In this document: positions 15,962 through 22,631 of the stretch, piece after piece
Layout of the letters: each line of letters opens with the position of its first letter
How positions within the stretch are numbered: position 1 is the first letter of the stretch
Assembly (NCBI GenBank): GCA_964590835.1
Contig: CAZPYD010000005.1
Span: 1-35,037 of the forward strand
Direction: 5' to 3'
Source of the DNA: CAZPYD01 sp964590835
Lineage (GTDB): Bacteria; Patescibacteriota; Minisyncoccia; JAHISW01; Tagabacteraceae
Length of the DNA: 35,037 nt
Position numbers and translations under genes: made by a program
The notes under the pieces: model-generated
What the model was told of the DNA's origin: nothing
What the model saw: only the letters and a program-made list of their open reading frames with translations
Database searches by the model: none

Positions 15962-15998
15962 AAAAAAAATCCGCCAGGCATTTCTGCTAGGCGGATTT
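15962..15998 (-). terminator. terminator of the 153-aa gene
   Basis: AAATCCGCC/GGCGGATTT arms with inner AGGC../..GCTAG pairing and eight T on the minus strand. Confidence 0.85.
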
Positions 15999-16004
15999 AA
16001 TTCT

Positions 16005-16466
16005 TTATTTTGTTTTTATAAGAGCAGTATAAAATCTTGCTAAAAGCACTTCAAAATCAGGTCGAATAGCTTCATAGCCATGATCGTGAGGGCAAGTGAC
16101 AACATGTGTGTAGTGTATTCCGCAAAATTGAACATATCTTGGCTCAATATCCACTTCCTTATGTTTTTTGGCCAAATCCAACGCTTGAAGAGTAACTGTA
16201 TAGTCGCTGCTTTCTACCCATTTTTTTCTTTTTTTCCTAGAAAAAAATCCGGTTGTTACATCTTCAAAAGCCCAAGAGGTAATTTTTACTCCTTTACTTG
16301 CAGAAAGCAACCAAACACCACCAGCCTCGCTGCGCTCATACTGATACCCATGAACAAACTCTTCTATCTGCCATTTTTTTGTTCTAGAATCTCTTACCTC
16401 AGCCGCGCTTTTAAAAGCGTCTACAATTTCTTGCCCTATGTACTCTTTCGGAAGTATCACTTTCAT
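16005..16466 (-). CDS. hypothetical protein, 153 aa
   Basis: Soluble, no signal or membrane segment. The start is supported by AAGGAG about 9 bases upstream. The middle (VWLLSASKGVKITSWAFEDVTTGFFSRKKRKKW) resembles a small beta-rich domain, and the C-terminal part has a Cys/His cluster (CGIHYTHVVTCPHDHGYE) that could bind a metal. It sits alone between the ATPase and the tRNA. I recognise no family. Confidence 0.7.
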   Translation of the reverse strand: MKVILPKEYIGQEIVDAFKSAAEVRDSRTKKWQIEEFVHGYQYERSEAGGVWLLSASKGVKITSWAFEDVTTGFFSRKKRKKWVESSDYTVTLQALDLAKKHKEVDIEPRYVQFCGIHYTHVVTCPHDHGYEAIRPDFEVLLARFYTALIKTK

Positions 16467-16485
16467 TTTTACCTCTCCTTGCCCG

Positions 16486-16507
16486 CCTGCCTGCCGGTAG
16501 GCAGACC
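16486..16507. repeat. CCTGCCGG-type dispersed palindrome, copy 1
   Basis: Imperfect form CCTGCCTGCC|GGTAGGCAGA, directly upstream of the SD of the 153-aa gene. Related copies are at 24156-24177 and 31511-31530. Confidence 0.7.
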
Positions 16508-16601
16508 TGTATATGAAATTTACGACGGATTGTTACTGGTTTTCAAGAATCTTTAAATTTAAAAAAAGAATAACATAAGTTTTGAGTTATGTAAATAAAA
16601 A

Positions 16602-16635
16602 GTATATAAAACTCACGGTCGTGAGTTTTATATAC
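16602..16635 (-). terminator. perfect 15-bp inverted repeat downstream of tRNA-Glu
   Basis: GTATATAAAACTCAC arms with loop GGTC. On the minus strand it is followed by TTTTTATTT, so it probably terminates the tRNA transcript, although the stem is unusually A/T-rich. Confidence 0.65.
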
Positions 16636-16659
16636 AAAGTAGTGACGATTTGTGTTCGG

Positions 16660-16732
16660 CGACCCTACGGGGATTCGAACCCCGGTTACTGCCGTGAGAG
16701 GGCAGCGTCCTAAACCACTAGACGATAGGGTC
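16660..16732 (-). tRNA. tRNA-Glu (anticodon CUC)
   Basis: 73 nt with complete cloverleaf: acceptor GACCCTA/TAGGGTC, D-arm with GTGGTTTAGGAC, anticodon stem CTGCC/GGCAG around CTCTCAC (anticodon CTC), T-arm CCGGGGTTCGAATCCCCG, discriminator G. The genome continues CCG rather than CCA, so the 3' CCA must be completed enzymatically. It lies 20 bp after murF. Confidence 0.96.
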
Positions 16733-16752
16733 AAAAGGTTGTTTTAAAATAA

Positions 16753-18039
16753 TTAAATAACTTTCTTATTCTTCCATGCCTTTTCTTGCCTGACAAGTAG
16801 TTTTTCTTTGTCTTCCGGATGGGCCATTATTTCTTCAACAATTTTTTCCATTCGGATTCCTTGAGAGCCTTTTATTAAGACCAGGTCACCTTCTTGGAGG
16901 ATGGCCTCCACTTCCGGAACCGCATCAACAGACCTAGTAAACTCAAAAATATTTTCTTTCTTAAATCCATTTTCAATCAATGATTCTCCTATAAACTTAG
17001 CTCTTAATCCGACAAGGAAAACATATTCTACATTAGCGTCAATAATAAATTCAGCCATACTTTGATGAGCCTCCACAGTATATTTGCCCAATTCAAGCAT
17101 ATCACCCAAAACAACTATCTTTCTTGGCGCAGGAATATCTTTTAAGGTGTCCAAAGCAGCCCTCAGGGCTATCGGCGAAGAGTTATAGGTATCATCTAAT
17201 ACAAAACTATCTTTAACCCCTTCAAGCAGCTTTAATCGGCCTGGAGGCGTTTCATAATTTGATAGAGCTCCTATCATGTCTACAAAATTAAGACCGAGAA
17301 CTTTACCAACAGCCAAAGCAGATAAAGCAGGATAAACATGATGTTTCCCAAAAGCATTATTCACTCTTACAGGCACACTCACCCCATCACTATCTACTTT
17401 AAAATTAATACCTTTAGGGCTAATATTATAATTTGAAGCTCTCAAATCTGCACCCTCTCCAAAACCAAAACCAACAATATGAGCCTTCGTTAATTTTTTA
17501 AGATCAAAAACAGTGTCGTCGTCATAATTTAAAATAGCAAAATCATCTGTATCCAAGCATTTTAAAGCCTTTGATTTTTCTCTTGCTACCTGCTTTGGCC
17601 CGGCAAAAAATTCTACATGAGAAGGAATATCAGCCAAAGCAGTAAACACCGTAACATTTGGCTTTGCCCACGAAACCAAATTCTCCATATCTTTGGGTCT
17701 TTCTACTCCCATCTCTAAAACCAACCATTCTGGATAATCACTTTTAAATAAAAACAAAGATAAACCTTTTAAAATATTTTTTAACCATAACCATGGATTA
17801 AGCCATGCGTTCTCACACCCCAAAATAACAAGCGGCACTCCTATTTCACTATTAAAACTTTTTTGATTTTTTCTTGTTTTGAATTTGGATTTTAAAACAG
17901 CAGCAATCGCCTCTTTGGTAGAGGTTTTCCCAACACTCCCTGTCACAGAAACAATCTTAGGTTTATAACGCCACAAAACCGCCTTAGCTTCTAAAGTTAT
18001 GATAAACACTACGATTTGTTTTAAAATTTCTTTAAGCAT
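16753..18039 (-). CDS. murF: UDP-MurNAc-tripeptide:D-Ala-D-Ala ligase MurF
   Basis: 428 aa Mur ligase. ATP loop VSVTGSVGKTSTKEAIAAVL near residue 30-50, ENAWLNPW and LEMGVERPKDMENLV central segments, VLDDTYNSSPIALRAALDTL and the C-terminal domain (VVLGDMLELG...VLIKGSQGIRMEKIVEEIM) are all present. It adds D-Ala-D-Ala to the peptidoglycan precursor in the cytoplasm. It follows ftsI by 3 bp at the end of the dcw cluster. Confidence 0.95.
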   Translation of the reverse strand: MLKEILKQIVVFIITLEAKAVLWRYKPKIVSVTGSVGKTSTKEAIAAVLKSKFKTRKNQKSFNSEIGVPLVILGCENAWLNPWLWLKNILKGLSLFLFKSDYPEWLVLEMGVERPKDMENLVSWAKPNVTVFTALADIPSHVEFFAGPKQVAREKSKALKCLDTDDFAILNYDDDTVFDLKKLTKAHIVGFGFGEGADLRASNYNISPKGINFKVDSDGVSVPVRVNNAFGKHHVYPALSALAVGKVLGLNFVDMIGALSNYETPPGRLKLLEGVKDSFVLDDTYNSSPIALRAALDTLKDIPAPRKIVVLGDMLELGKYTVEAHQSMAEFIIDANVEYVFLVGLRAKFIGESLIENGFKKENIFEFTRSVDAVPEVEAILQEGDLVLIKGSQGIRMEKIVEEIMAHPEDKEKLLVRQEKAWKNKKVI

Positions 18040-18042
18040 GTT

Positions 18043-19776
18043 TTACCTGTCCGGCGGCACCTCATAATAATTTAATAAAAACTTCATTAACCCCATAAAA
18101 GGTTCTGTTAATGTATGTGACGCATACTTTACACCTTGTGGTTTTTTAACATAAAGAAAGATCAAAAACTCTGGGTTAAGAGCAGGGGCATATCCAAAAA
18201 ATGAATGAAAATACTCGTCTTCATAATAACCTCCACCCTCTTCTTTTGGTTTTGTCAGCTGTGCAGTCCCCGTCTTAGCTGCCACACTATAATGTTCTAA
18301 TTTTACTGTTCCACCCAAAAGAGCATCGTCAACAACTTTTATTAACATTTCTGAAATCTTTTTACTTGTTTCTTTTTTTAAAACTTGCTTCCCTGTTACC
18401 GGCTTAAAAACATCGTCCTTGCCTCCCGCAATCAAAACTTTATCGACAACATGCGGCTCCATAATCACACCACCATTTGCAAGCGAAGAAGCAGCAATCA
18501 CAAACTGAATCGGTGTCATTGCAATACCTTGCCCAAAAGAAGCTGTCGCATACTCAATGTCCCTCATATAAAAAAGGTTCTTTAAGTTTCCTTCTGATTC
18601 ATCCGGCAAATCTATTCCTGTAATTTCGTCTAAACCATAATTTTTAAAGTAATCAAAAAAAGTTTCTTTACCTAATTCCTGCATGGCAAAAATAATCCCT
18701 GTATTTAAAGATTTATTAAGAACTGTTTGCATATCAACCAATCCCCTACCTTTTCCATCGTAATTTTCTATTCTACTACCATTAAGAACAACATAACCAA
18801 CATCAAAATAAGTTGTTTCTGGTTTTACCTTGCCCGCATCAAGAGCAGCAGCCATAGTAAGAGGCTTTACCACCGAACCCATTTCAAAAAGATTTGAAAC
18901 TAATGGATTCCTAAAATAAGAAAAGTCTTCTGCGTTGCCATAAAAATTGGAATTAAAATCAGGCTTGCTAGCCATAGCCAACACCGCACCAGTTTTAGGG
19001 TTTATTATAATACCCCCCACGCTTTCACCCTGCCAATTATTCATTGTCTCTAACAATGTACTCTCCAAAAGGCTTTGCACTCTTGGCTCTATTGTTAAAA
19101 CAATATCGTGTCCATCATAAACTTCACTTCCAAGAAAATCTTTTCCCAGTTCCCAAAAAAGCATAGCAAAAGAATTACCTTTCTTCAAACCATCTTTTTC
19201 ACCTTTTAATACATCTTCATAGTATTGCTCTATTCCGTATCGCCCCTCTTGCTTGTCCCCTTTATAACCCAAAAAGCCAAGCACTTGCGAAGCTAAAGAA
19301 TTTCCAGGATAAAAACGCCACTGCTCTGAAAAAACATTTAATCCTTCTATATCCATCTTTCTAACTTTCTGAGCTTCGTTTAAATTTAATCTCTGTGCAA
19401 TAACCTCATAAGGATCATTCTCTTTGTTAGCTTTTTCAATACAGCTTTCCTTATTAAATTTATTTAAATTAATCTTTTCTATTTTCTCACAAACAAACTT
19501 TGGTTCTTTGATAAGACTAGGATTTAAAGCCACCAAAAAACCTTCTTTTATGGCCGCTGCCGAAATTATATTATTATTTCTTTCTTTAAAATAAATATTT
19601 CCCCTCAATGCAACAGACTCTTTTGATTTGTAAGTACTATACTGCCTGTCAGATTTTTCAGAGTAAAAATCAAACTCTCGTACTTGAATAAAAAATAAGC
19701 GCCCAATCAAGATCGCCGCTATAATGAAAAAAAATAAACTAACAAAACGTACTCTAAAATTAAAACTACCTGACAT
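18043..19776 (-). CDS. ftsI: division transpeptidase FtsI/PBP3
   Basis: 577 aa. One N-terminal transmembrane helix (about residues 10-31), pedestal domain, then the transpeptidase: SxxK in MGSVVKPL (Ser about 301), SxN in NKSLNTG, and KTGTAQ. No C-terminal PASTA domain. It crosslinks septal peptidoglycan. The position after ftsL and before murF distinguishes it from PBP2 at 24900. Its start overlaps ftsL by 11 bp. Confidence 0.94.
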   Translation of the reverse strand: MSGSFNFRVRFVSLFFFIIAAILIGRLFFIQVREFDFYSEKSDRQYSTYKSKESVALRGNIYFKERNNNIISAAAIKEGFLVALNPSLIKEPKFVCEKIEKINLNKFNKESCIEKANKENDPYEVIAQRLNLNEAQKVRKMDIEGLNVFSEQWRFYPGNSLASQVLGFLGYKGDKQEGRYGIEQYYEDVLKGEKDGLKKGNSFAMLFWELGKDFLGSEVYDGHDIVLTIEPRVQSLLESTLLETMNNWQGESVGGIIINPKTGAVLAMASKPDFNSNFYGNAEDFSYFRNPLVSNLFEMGSVVKPLTMAAALDAGKVKPETTYFDVGYVVLNGSRIENYDGKGRGLVDMQTVLNKSLNTGIIFAMQELGKETFFDYFKNYGLDEITGIDLPDESEGNLKNLFYMRDIEYATASFGQGIAMTPIQFVIAASSLANGGVIMEPHVVDKVLIAGGKDDVFKPVTGKQVLKKETSKKISEMLIKVVDDALLGGTVKLEHYSVAAKTGTAQLTKPKEEGGGYYEDEYFHSFFGYAPALNPEFLIFLYVKKPQGVKYASHTLTEPFMGLMKFLLNYYEVPPDR

Positions 19777-20080
19777 ATTGCGCTATAGATTTTTGTATAT
19801 AAATATAACCTGTCGGTTCCGCTTCTACGAAACCAAGTTTTTCAGCATAAGGAATATTTAACTTTTCTAATTTATTTATATAAGCCATTTCAAGTTCTTG
19901 CACTTCTCCCTCTGTTTTATTCAATCTTACCAAATTTTTGTTTCTTTCAGCAGTTTTTAAAACAGCTATGTTTATAAAATAAACATAAAGCAAACCAAGA
20001 ACAATAACAAGTGCAAAAAAACCCCCAAAAAAATATTTGGAATATATTTGCCACTGTTCTTTTTTTATAAAAATATCCAT
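19766..20080 (-). CDS. ftsL: FtsL-like divisome protein
   Basis: 104 aa from the ATG at 20080; the open frame 8 codons further up begins inside a repeat element. A short cytoplasmic N-terminus, one transmembrane helix (about residues 18-40) and a coiled-coil-like ectodomain (KTAERNKNLVRLNKTEGEVQELEMAYINKLEKLNI). FtsL sequences diverge strongly, so the assignment rests on topology and on the rsmH-X-ftsI position in the dcw cluster. Confidence 0.75.
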   Translation of the reverse strand: MDIFIKKEQWQIYSKYFFGGFFALVIVLGLLYVYFINIAVLKTAERNKNLVRLNKTEGEVQELEMAYINKLEKLNIPYAEKLGFVEAEPTGYIYIQKSIAQYVR

Positions 20081-20088
20081 AATTATTA

Positions 20089-20183
20089 TTGAAACCTGAA
20101 ACATAAAACTTGAAACATTTTTCTTGTGACAAAAATTTTTTTAAAATTTTTGTTTGTTTTATGTTACATGCTTCATGTTTTAT
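20089..20183. repeat. heptamer-array / A-T palindrome element 2
   Basis: Left units TTGAAAC CTGAAAC ATAAAAC TTGAAAC (20089-20116); centre ACAAAAATTTT-TTT-AAAATTTTTGT with perfect 11-bp arms (20129-20153); right inverted units GTTTTAT GTTACAT GCTTCAT GTTTTAT (20156-20183). The rsmH stop codon is inside the last unit. Confidence 0.85.
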
Positions 20184-21076
20184 GTCTTTACTATTGCTCT
20201 TAATTTGGCACTTCTACTTCTTGGGTTTTCCTTTATTTCTTCATCACTCGCTGTAATCGGTTTTTTCGTCAAAACATCGCCTTTCCCTGCTTTCTTTTTA
20301 TCTCTAAAAAAATTTTTAACAATCCGATCTTCTAGTGAATGAAAAGAAATAACTACCAGCCTTCCATCGTTTCCTAAAAAATCCCAAACCTTACTTAAAG
20401 CATCAATTAAAACATTCAGCTCGTCATTTACCGCAATCCTAAGTGCTTGAAATGTTTTTGTTGCAAAGTGCAAGCGTCTCTTGGTATAACCCACTGGTAC
20501 ACTTTCTTTAATTACTTCTACCAGATCAAAAGTAGTTTCAAAATCTTTTTCCTCGCGCCGCTTTTCAATATTTTCACTTATTCTTTTTGCAAATCTCTCT
20601 TCACCATAATTTTTTAAAATTTCAAAAATATCCTGTTTGCTCCATGTATTTAAAATTTGTCTTGCGGTTAAATCTATCGGCTCCAATTCTACTTTAAAAT
20701 TCATAATAAGTGGTTCATCTTTTTGAAAACTAAAACCACGTTTATATTTATCCAGCTGCATCGAGCTCATCCCTAGATCAAATATCGCCGCATCAACTTT
20801 TTCAATTTTCAAATTTTCTAATACCTTATCTAAATTCCGAAAATTTTCATTAACTAAAAAAATATTCTTAATTCCTAATTCTTGAATCTTAATTCTTGTC
20901 TTTTCTAGAGTTTCTTCGTCTTGTTCTATCCCCACAAGCAGTCCACTCTCGCCTATTTTTTTACAAATCTCAGCGGAATGTCCTCCGGCACCGAGTGTAC
21001 CATCCAGAACAATATCTCCCGCTTCTGGATTTAGATACTCTATGGTTTCTTTCAGTAATACTGGAATATGCGTCAT
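20180..21076 (-). CDS. rsmH: 16S rRNA m4C1402 methyltransferase RsmH (MraW)
   Basis: 298 aa from MTHIPVLLKETIEYL; an ATG three codons upstream (21085) lies inside a repeat unit and is less likely. SAM-binding LDGTLGAGGHSAEI, VDAAIFDLGMSSMQLD, and the C-terminal LHFATKTFQALRIAVNDEL and GRLVVISFHSLEDRIVKNFF are all present. It methylates C1402 in the ribosomal P site. Codons around 20864-20898 are built from five 7-bp repeats, giving RIKIQELGIKN. Confidence 0.95.
   Translation of the reverse strand: MTHIPVLLKETIEYLNPEAGDIVLDGTLGAGGHSAEICKKIGESGLLVGIEQDEETLEKTRIKIQELGIKNIFLVNENFRNLDKVLENLKIEKVDAAIFDLGMSSMQLDKYKRGFSFQKDEPLIMNFKVELEPIDLTARQILNTWSKQDIFEILKNYGEERFAKRISENIEKRREEKDFETTFDLVEVIKESVPVGYTKRRLHFATKTFQALRIAVNDELNVLIDALSKVWDFLGNDGRLVVISFHSLEDRIVKNFFRDKKKAGKGDVLTKKPITASDEEIKENPRSRSAKLRAIVKT
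20864..20898 (-). repeat. heptamer array inside rsmH
   Basis: Five strict 7-bp units on the plus strand: ATTCTTA ATTCCTA ATTCTTG AATCTTA ATTCTTG. Same style as the intergenic arrays, but within the coding sequence. Confidence 0.6.
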
Positions 21077-21083
21077 TTTTCTC

Positions 21084-21178
21084 ATGAAACTTGAAACATA
21101 AAACCTAAAACATAAATTATTATATTAAAATTTTTTTAAATTTTAATAATGCTTCATGCTTCAAGCTTCATGTTTTAT
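21084..21178. repeat. heptamer-array / A-T palindrome element 3
   Basis: Left units ATGAAAC TTGAAAC ATAAAAC CTAAAAC ATAAATT (21084-21118); centre ATTAAAATTT-TTTT-AAATTTTAAT with perfect 10-bp arms (21124-21147); right inverted units GCTTCAT GCTTCAA GCTTCAT GTTTTAT (21151-21178). It occupies the whole mraZ-rsmH gap. Confidence 0.85.
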
Positions 21179-21180
21179 GA

Positions 21181-21615
21181 TTAATAAACTCCTACTTCGC
21201 CCAATTTCTCTGCCAAAATATCAGTTTCTTTTTCAATTTTGTTTTTGTATTTCTCCCAAGCCTTTTCATCCCAAATTTCCAATTTTTTATGAACACCAGT
21301 TATGACAACCTTCTCGCCAAGGCCAGCAAACTTTTTCAAATAATCAGGAATCAAAATCCTACCCATAGAATCCAAAGAAACATCCACTGCGCCAGCCAAA
21401 AACATCCTAGCAAAATTTCTATTATCTGCCTGCCCCATTGGTAATGTGCTTAGTTTTTCAGCGACATTTTCCCACTCTTTCATTGGATAAACTACCAAGC
21501 AATTATCAAAACCACGGGTAACAACCGCTTTTTTGCCTATTTCTTTTCTAAACTTAGCCGGGACGGCAACCCGCTTTTTTGTATCTATATTATGTGTAAA
21601 TTCGCCTATTAACAT
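21181..21615 (-). CDS. mraZ: transcriptional regulator MraZ
   Basis: 144 aa with two SpoVT-AbrB-like repeats, each with the DxxxR motif: DTKKRVAVPAKFR near residue 11 and DSMGRILIPDYLKKFA near residue 81. MraZ forms rings that bind direct repeats in its own promoter and represses the dcw cluster. It heads mraZ-rsmH-ftsL-ftsI-murF. No SD. GTGG repeats lie about 150-185 bp upstream. Confidence 0.96.
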   Translation of the reverse strand: MLIGEFTHNIDTKKRVAVPAKFRKEIGKKAVVTRGFDNCLVVYPMKEWENVAEKLSTLPMGQADNRNFARMFLAGAVDVSLDSMGRILIPDYLKKFAGLGEKVVITGVHKKLEIWDEKAWEKYKNKIEKETDILAEKLGEVGVY

Positions 21616-21870
21616 GCGCCAAATTTAAATGAATGAAATGAATATTAAATTTGAGTGTCCAGTCTGAGTGATAACGAAGACTGGGGTCAATATTATTAAT
21701 TTGAGTGCTCGGTTCTCGGAAAATATAATCGTTTACTGCGTTCACTTCCTATTTTTCGGAAGTTATCCACAGTGTCCACAGCTTTATCCACAATTCCCCA
21801 CTTCTATGATACTGTACTGACATTATACTCCACCCCTGCCCATCATTCAACAAACCATGTTGTGGATAAG
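21616..21870 (-). promoter_or_regulatory. mraZ upstream region: GTGG repeats, DnaA-box-like sites
   Basis: Non-coding. On the minus strand four GTGG motifs begin 9-12 bp apart (plus positions 21767, 21776, 21788, 21798), like MraZ boxes. Two of them are also exact TTATCCACA DnaA boxes (21763-21771, 21784-21792), and a third, inverted box is at 21861-21869. Nearer the gene are a 7-bp-arm hairpin (CCAGTCT/AGACTGG, 21658-21684) and a direct repeat containing AATATT..AATTTGAGTG (21641-21657 and 21690-21707), each a possible -10 region. Confidence 0.5.
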
Positions 21871-21876
21871 ATAGCC

Positions 21877-21911
21877 ACGAATCACGAATTATGAATTATG
21901 AATTATGAATT
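21877..21911 (+). repeat. heptamer array, five units
   Basis: ACGAATC ACGAATT ATGAATT ATGAATT ATGAATT in strict tandem; no A/T palindrome follows. From here to 22025 I see no gene. Confidence 0.8.
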
Positions 21912-22018
21912 GACCAGGGTTTTCGGACTTCCTTAATTTAAATATCTATAAATTGCGAGGTGAGGAGTTTTGAATAGCTTAGTTGAGACGAGGTATTTGC
22001 TGGAGGAAGAAATAGACT

Positions 22019-22051
22019 AAAAAATAAATGCCCCATATATATGGGGCATTT
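22019..22051 (-). terminator. second terminator after the zinc-ribbon gene
   Basis: AAATGCCCCAT/ATGGGGCATTT with ATTTTTT following on the minus strand. Confidence 0.7.
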
Positions 22052-22060
22052 AAAAGATAA

Positions 22061-22110
22061 AACAAAAAACCGGAGCCTGCCCGCTGTTAAGCAGGGGTAA
22101 ACTCCGGTTT
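22061..22110 (-). terminator. terminator of the 69-aa zinc-ribbon gene
   Basis: AAACCGGAG/CTCCGGTTT arms with inner CCTGC/GCAGG stem and six T on the minus strand. Confidence 0.85.
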
Positions 22111-22137
22111 TTAAAATTTATGTTTCTTTTTTAATCT

Positions 22138-22347
22138 TTAAAACTTCTTTCCGCAATTAATGCAAAAATTTGCATCGTTATTGTTTTTTTTACCGCAAGT
22201 GCACATTTTCTTTGCTTTTTGGGTTTTTGCGCCAAAATTAGGATTTGCGCAAACACCTCCTCCACATTCTTCGCAAAAATTTTGATACACCCAAAAACCA
22301 TTTTTACAACCTTCACAAACATAAGGATAATAAGGTAATTCTCCCAT
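22138..22347 (-). CDS. small zinc-ribbon protein, 69 aa
   Basis: From the ATG at 22347 (GAGAGG upstream); an in-frame TTG two codons earlier is less likely. Cys motifs: CEGC near residue 11, CEEC near 26, a further Cys (GVCANP), CTC near 50 and a final CINCGKKF. The last is the common zinc-ribbon ending (CxxCGxxx). Nine Cys in 69 residues suggests two zinc sites. Likely a nucleic-acid or protein adaptor; no specific function can be assigned. Confidence 0.75.
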   Translation of the reverse strand: MGELPYYPYVCEGCKNGFWVYQNFCEECGGGVCANPNFGAKTQKAKKMCTCGKKNNNDANFCINCGKKF

Positions 22348-22470
22348 TTTCAACCTCTCTCGTCTTATTAGGTTTTGTTTAATTAAAACTTTTTAAGTTT
22401 TCAATTTTTCTCTAAGCTAAAATTAAGTTAACACTATTATGCTAACTTGTCAATCTTCTCGCTTTCAATA

Positions 22471-22500
22471 AAAACAAACGGCTCACGATATGAGCCGTTT
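22471..22500 (-). terminator. terminator of the 27-aa gene
   Basis: AAACGGCTCA/TGAGCCGTTT, loop CGATA, followed by TGTTTTTATT on the minus strand. Confidence 0.8.
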
Positions 22501-22506
22501 GAAAAT

Positions 22507-22590
22507 TTAATCTTCTTTTAATTCAAGAGGTTCTCCGCAATCCTTGCAATACTTTGCATCACATTCCGCACATACAAGTGGTGATCTCAT
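22507..22590 (-). CDS. 27-aa protein with two CxxC motifs
   Basis: MRSPLVCAECDAKYCKDCGEPLELKED carries CAEC (7-10) and CKDC (15-18), a minimal four-Cys zinc site. The SD AAAGGAGG is near-perfect and correctly spaced, and a terminator follows, so translation is plausible despite the size. It is not linked to another gene. No family recognised. Confidence 0.65.
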   Translation of the reverse strand: MRSPLVCAECDAKYCKDCGEPLELKED

Positions 22591-22631
22591 AAAATACCTC
22601 CTTTAATTTTTAAGTTACAAAAATTTAAAAA

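Noticed and set aside
21763..21869. oriC
   Set aside because: Only three DnaA boxes, no dnaA/dnaN nearby and no clear AT-rich unwinding block next to them; MraZ sites explain the repeats equally well.
21960..22010. 16-codon plus-strand ORF with TTG start
   Set aside because: The SD-like sequence is too close to the start codon and an in-frame stop is immediately upstream.
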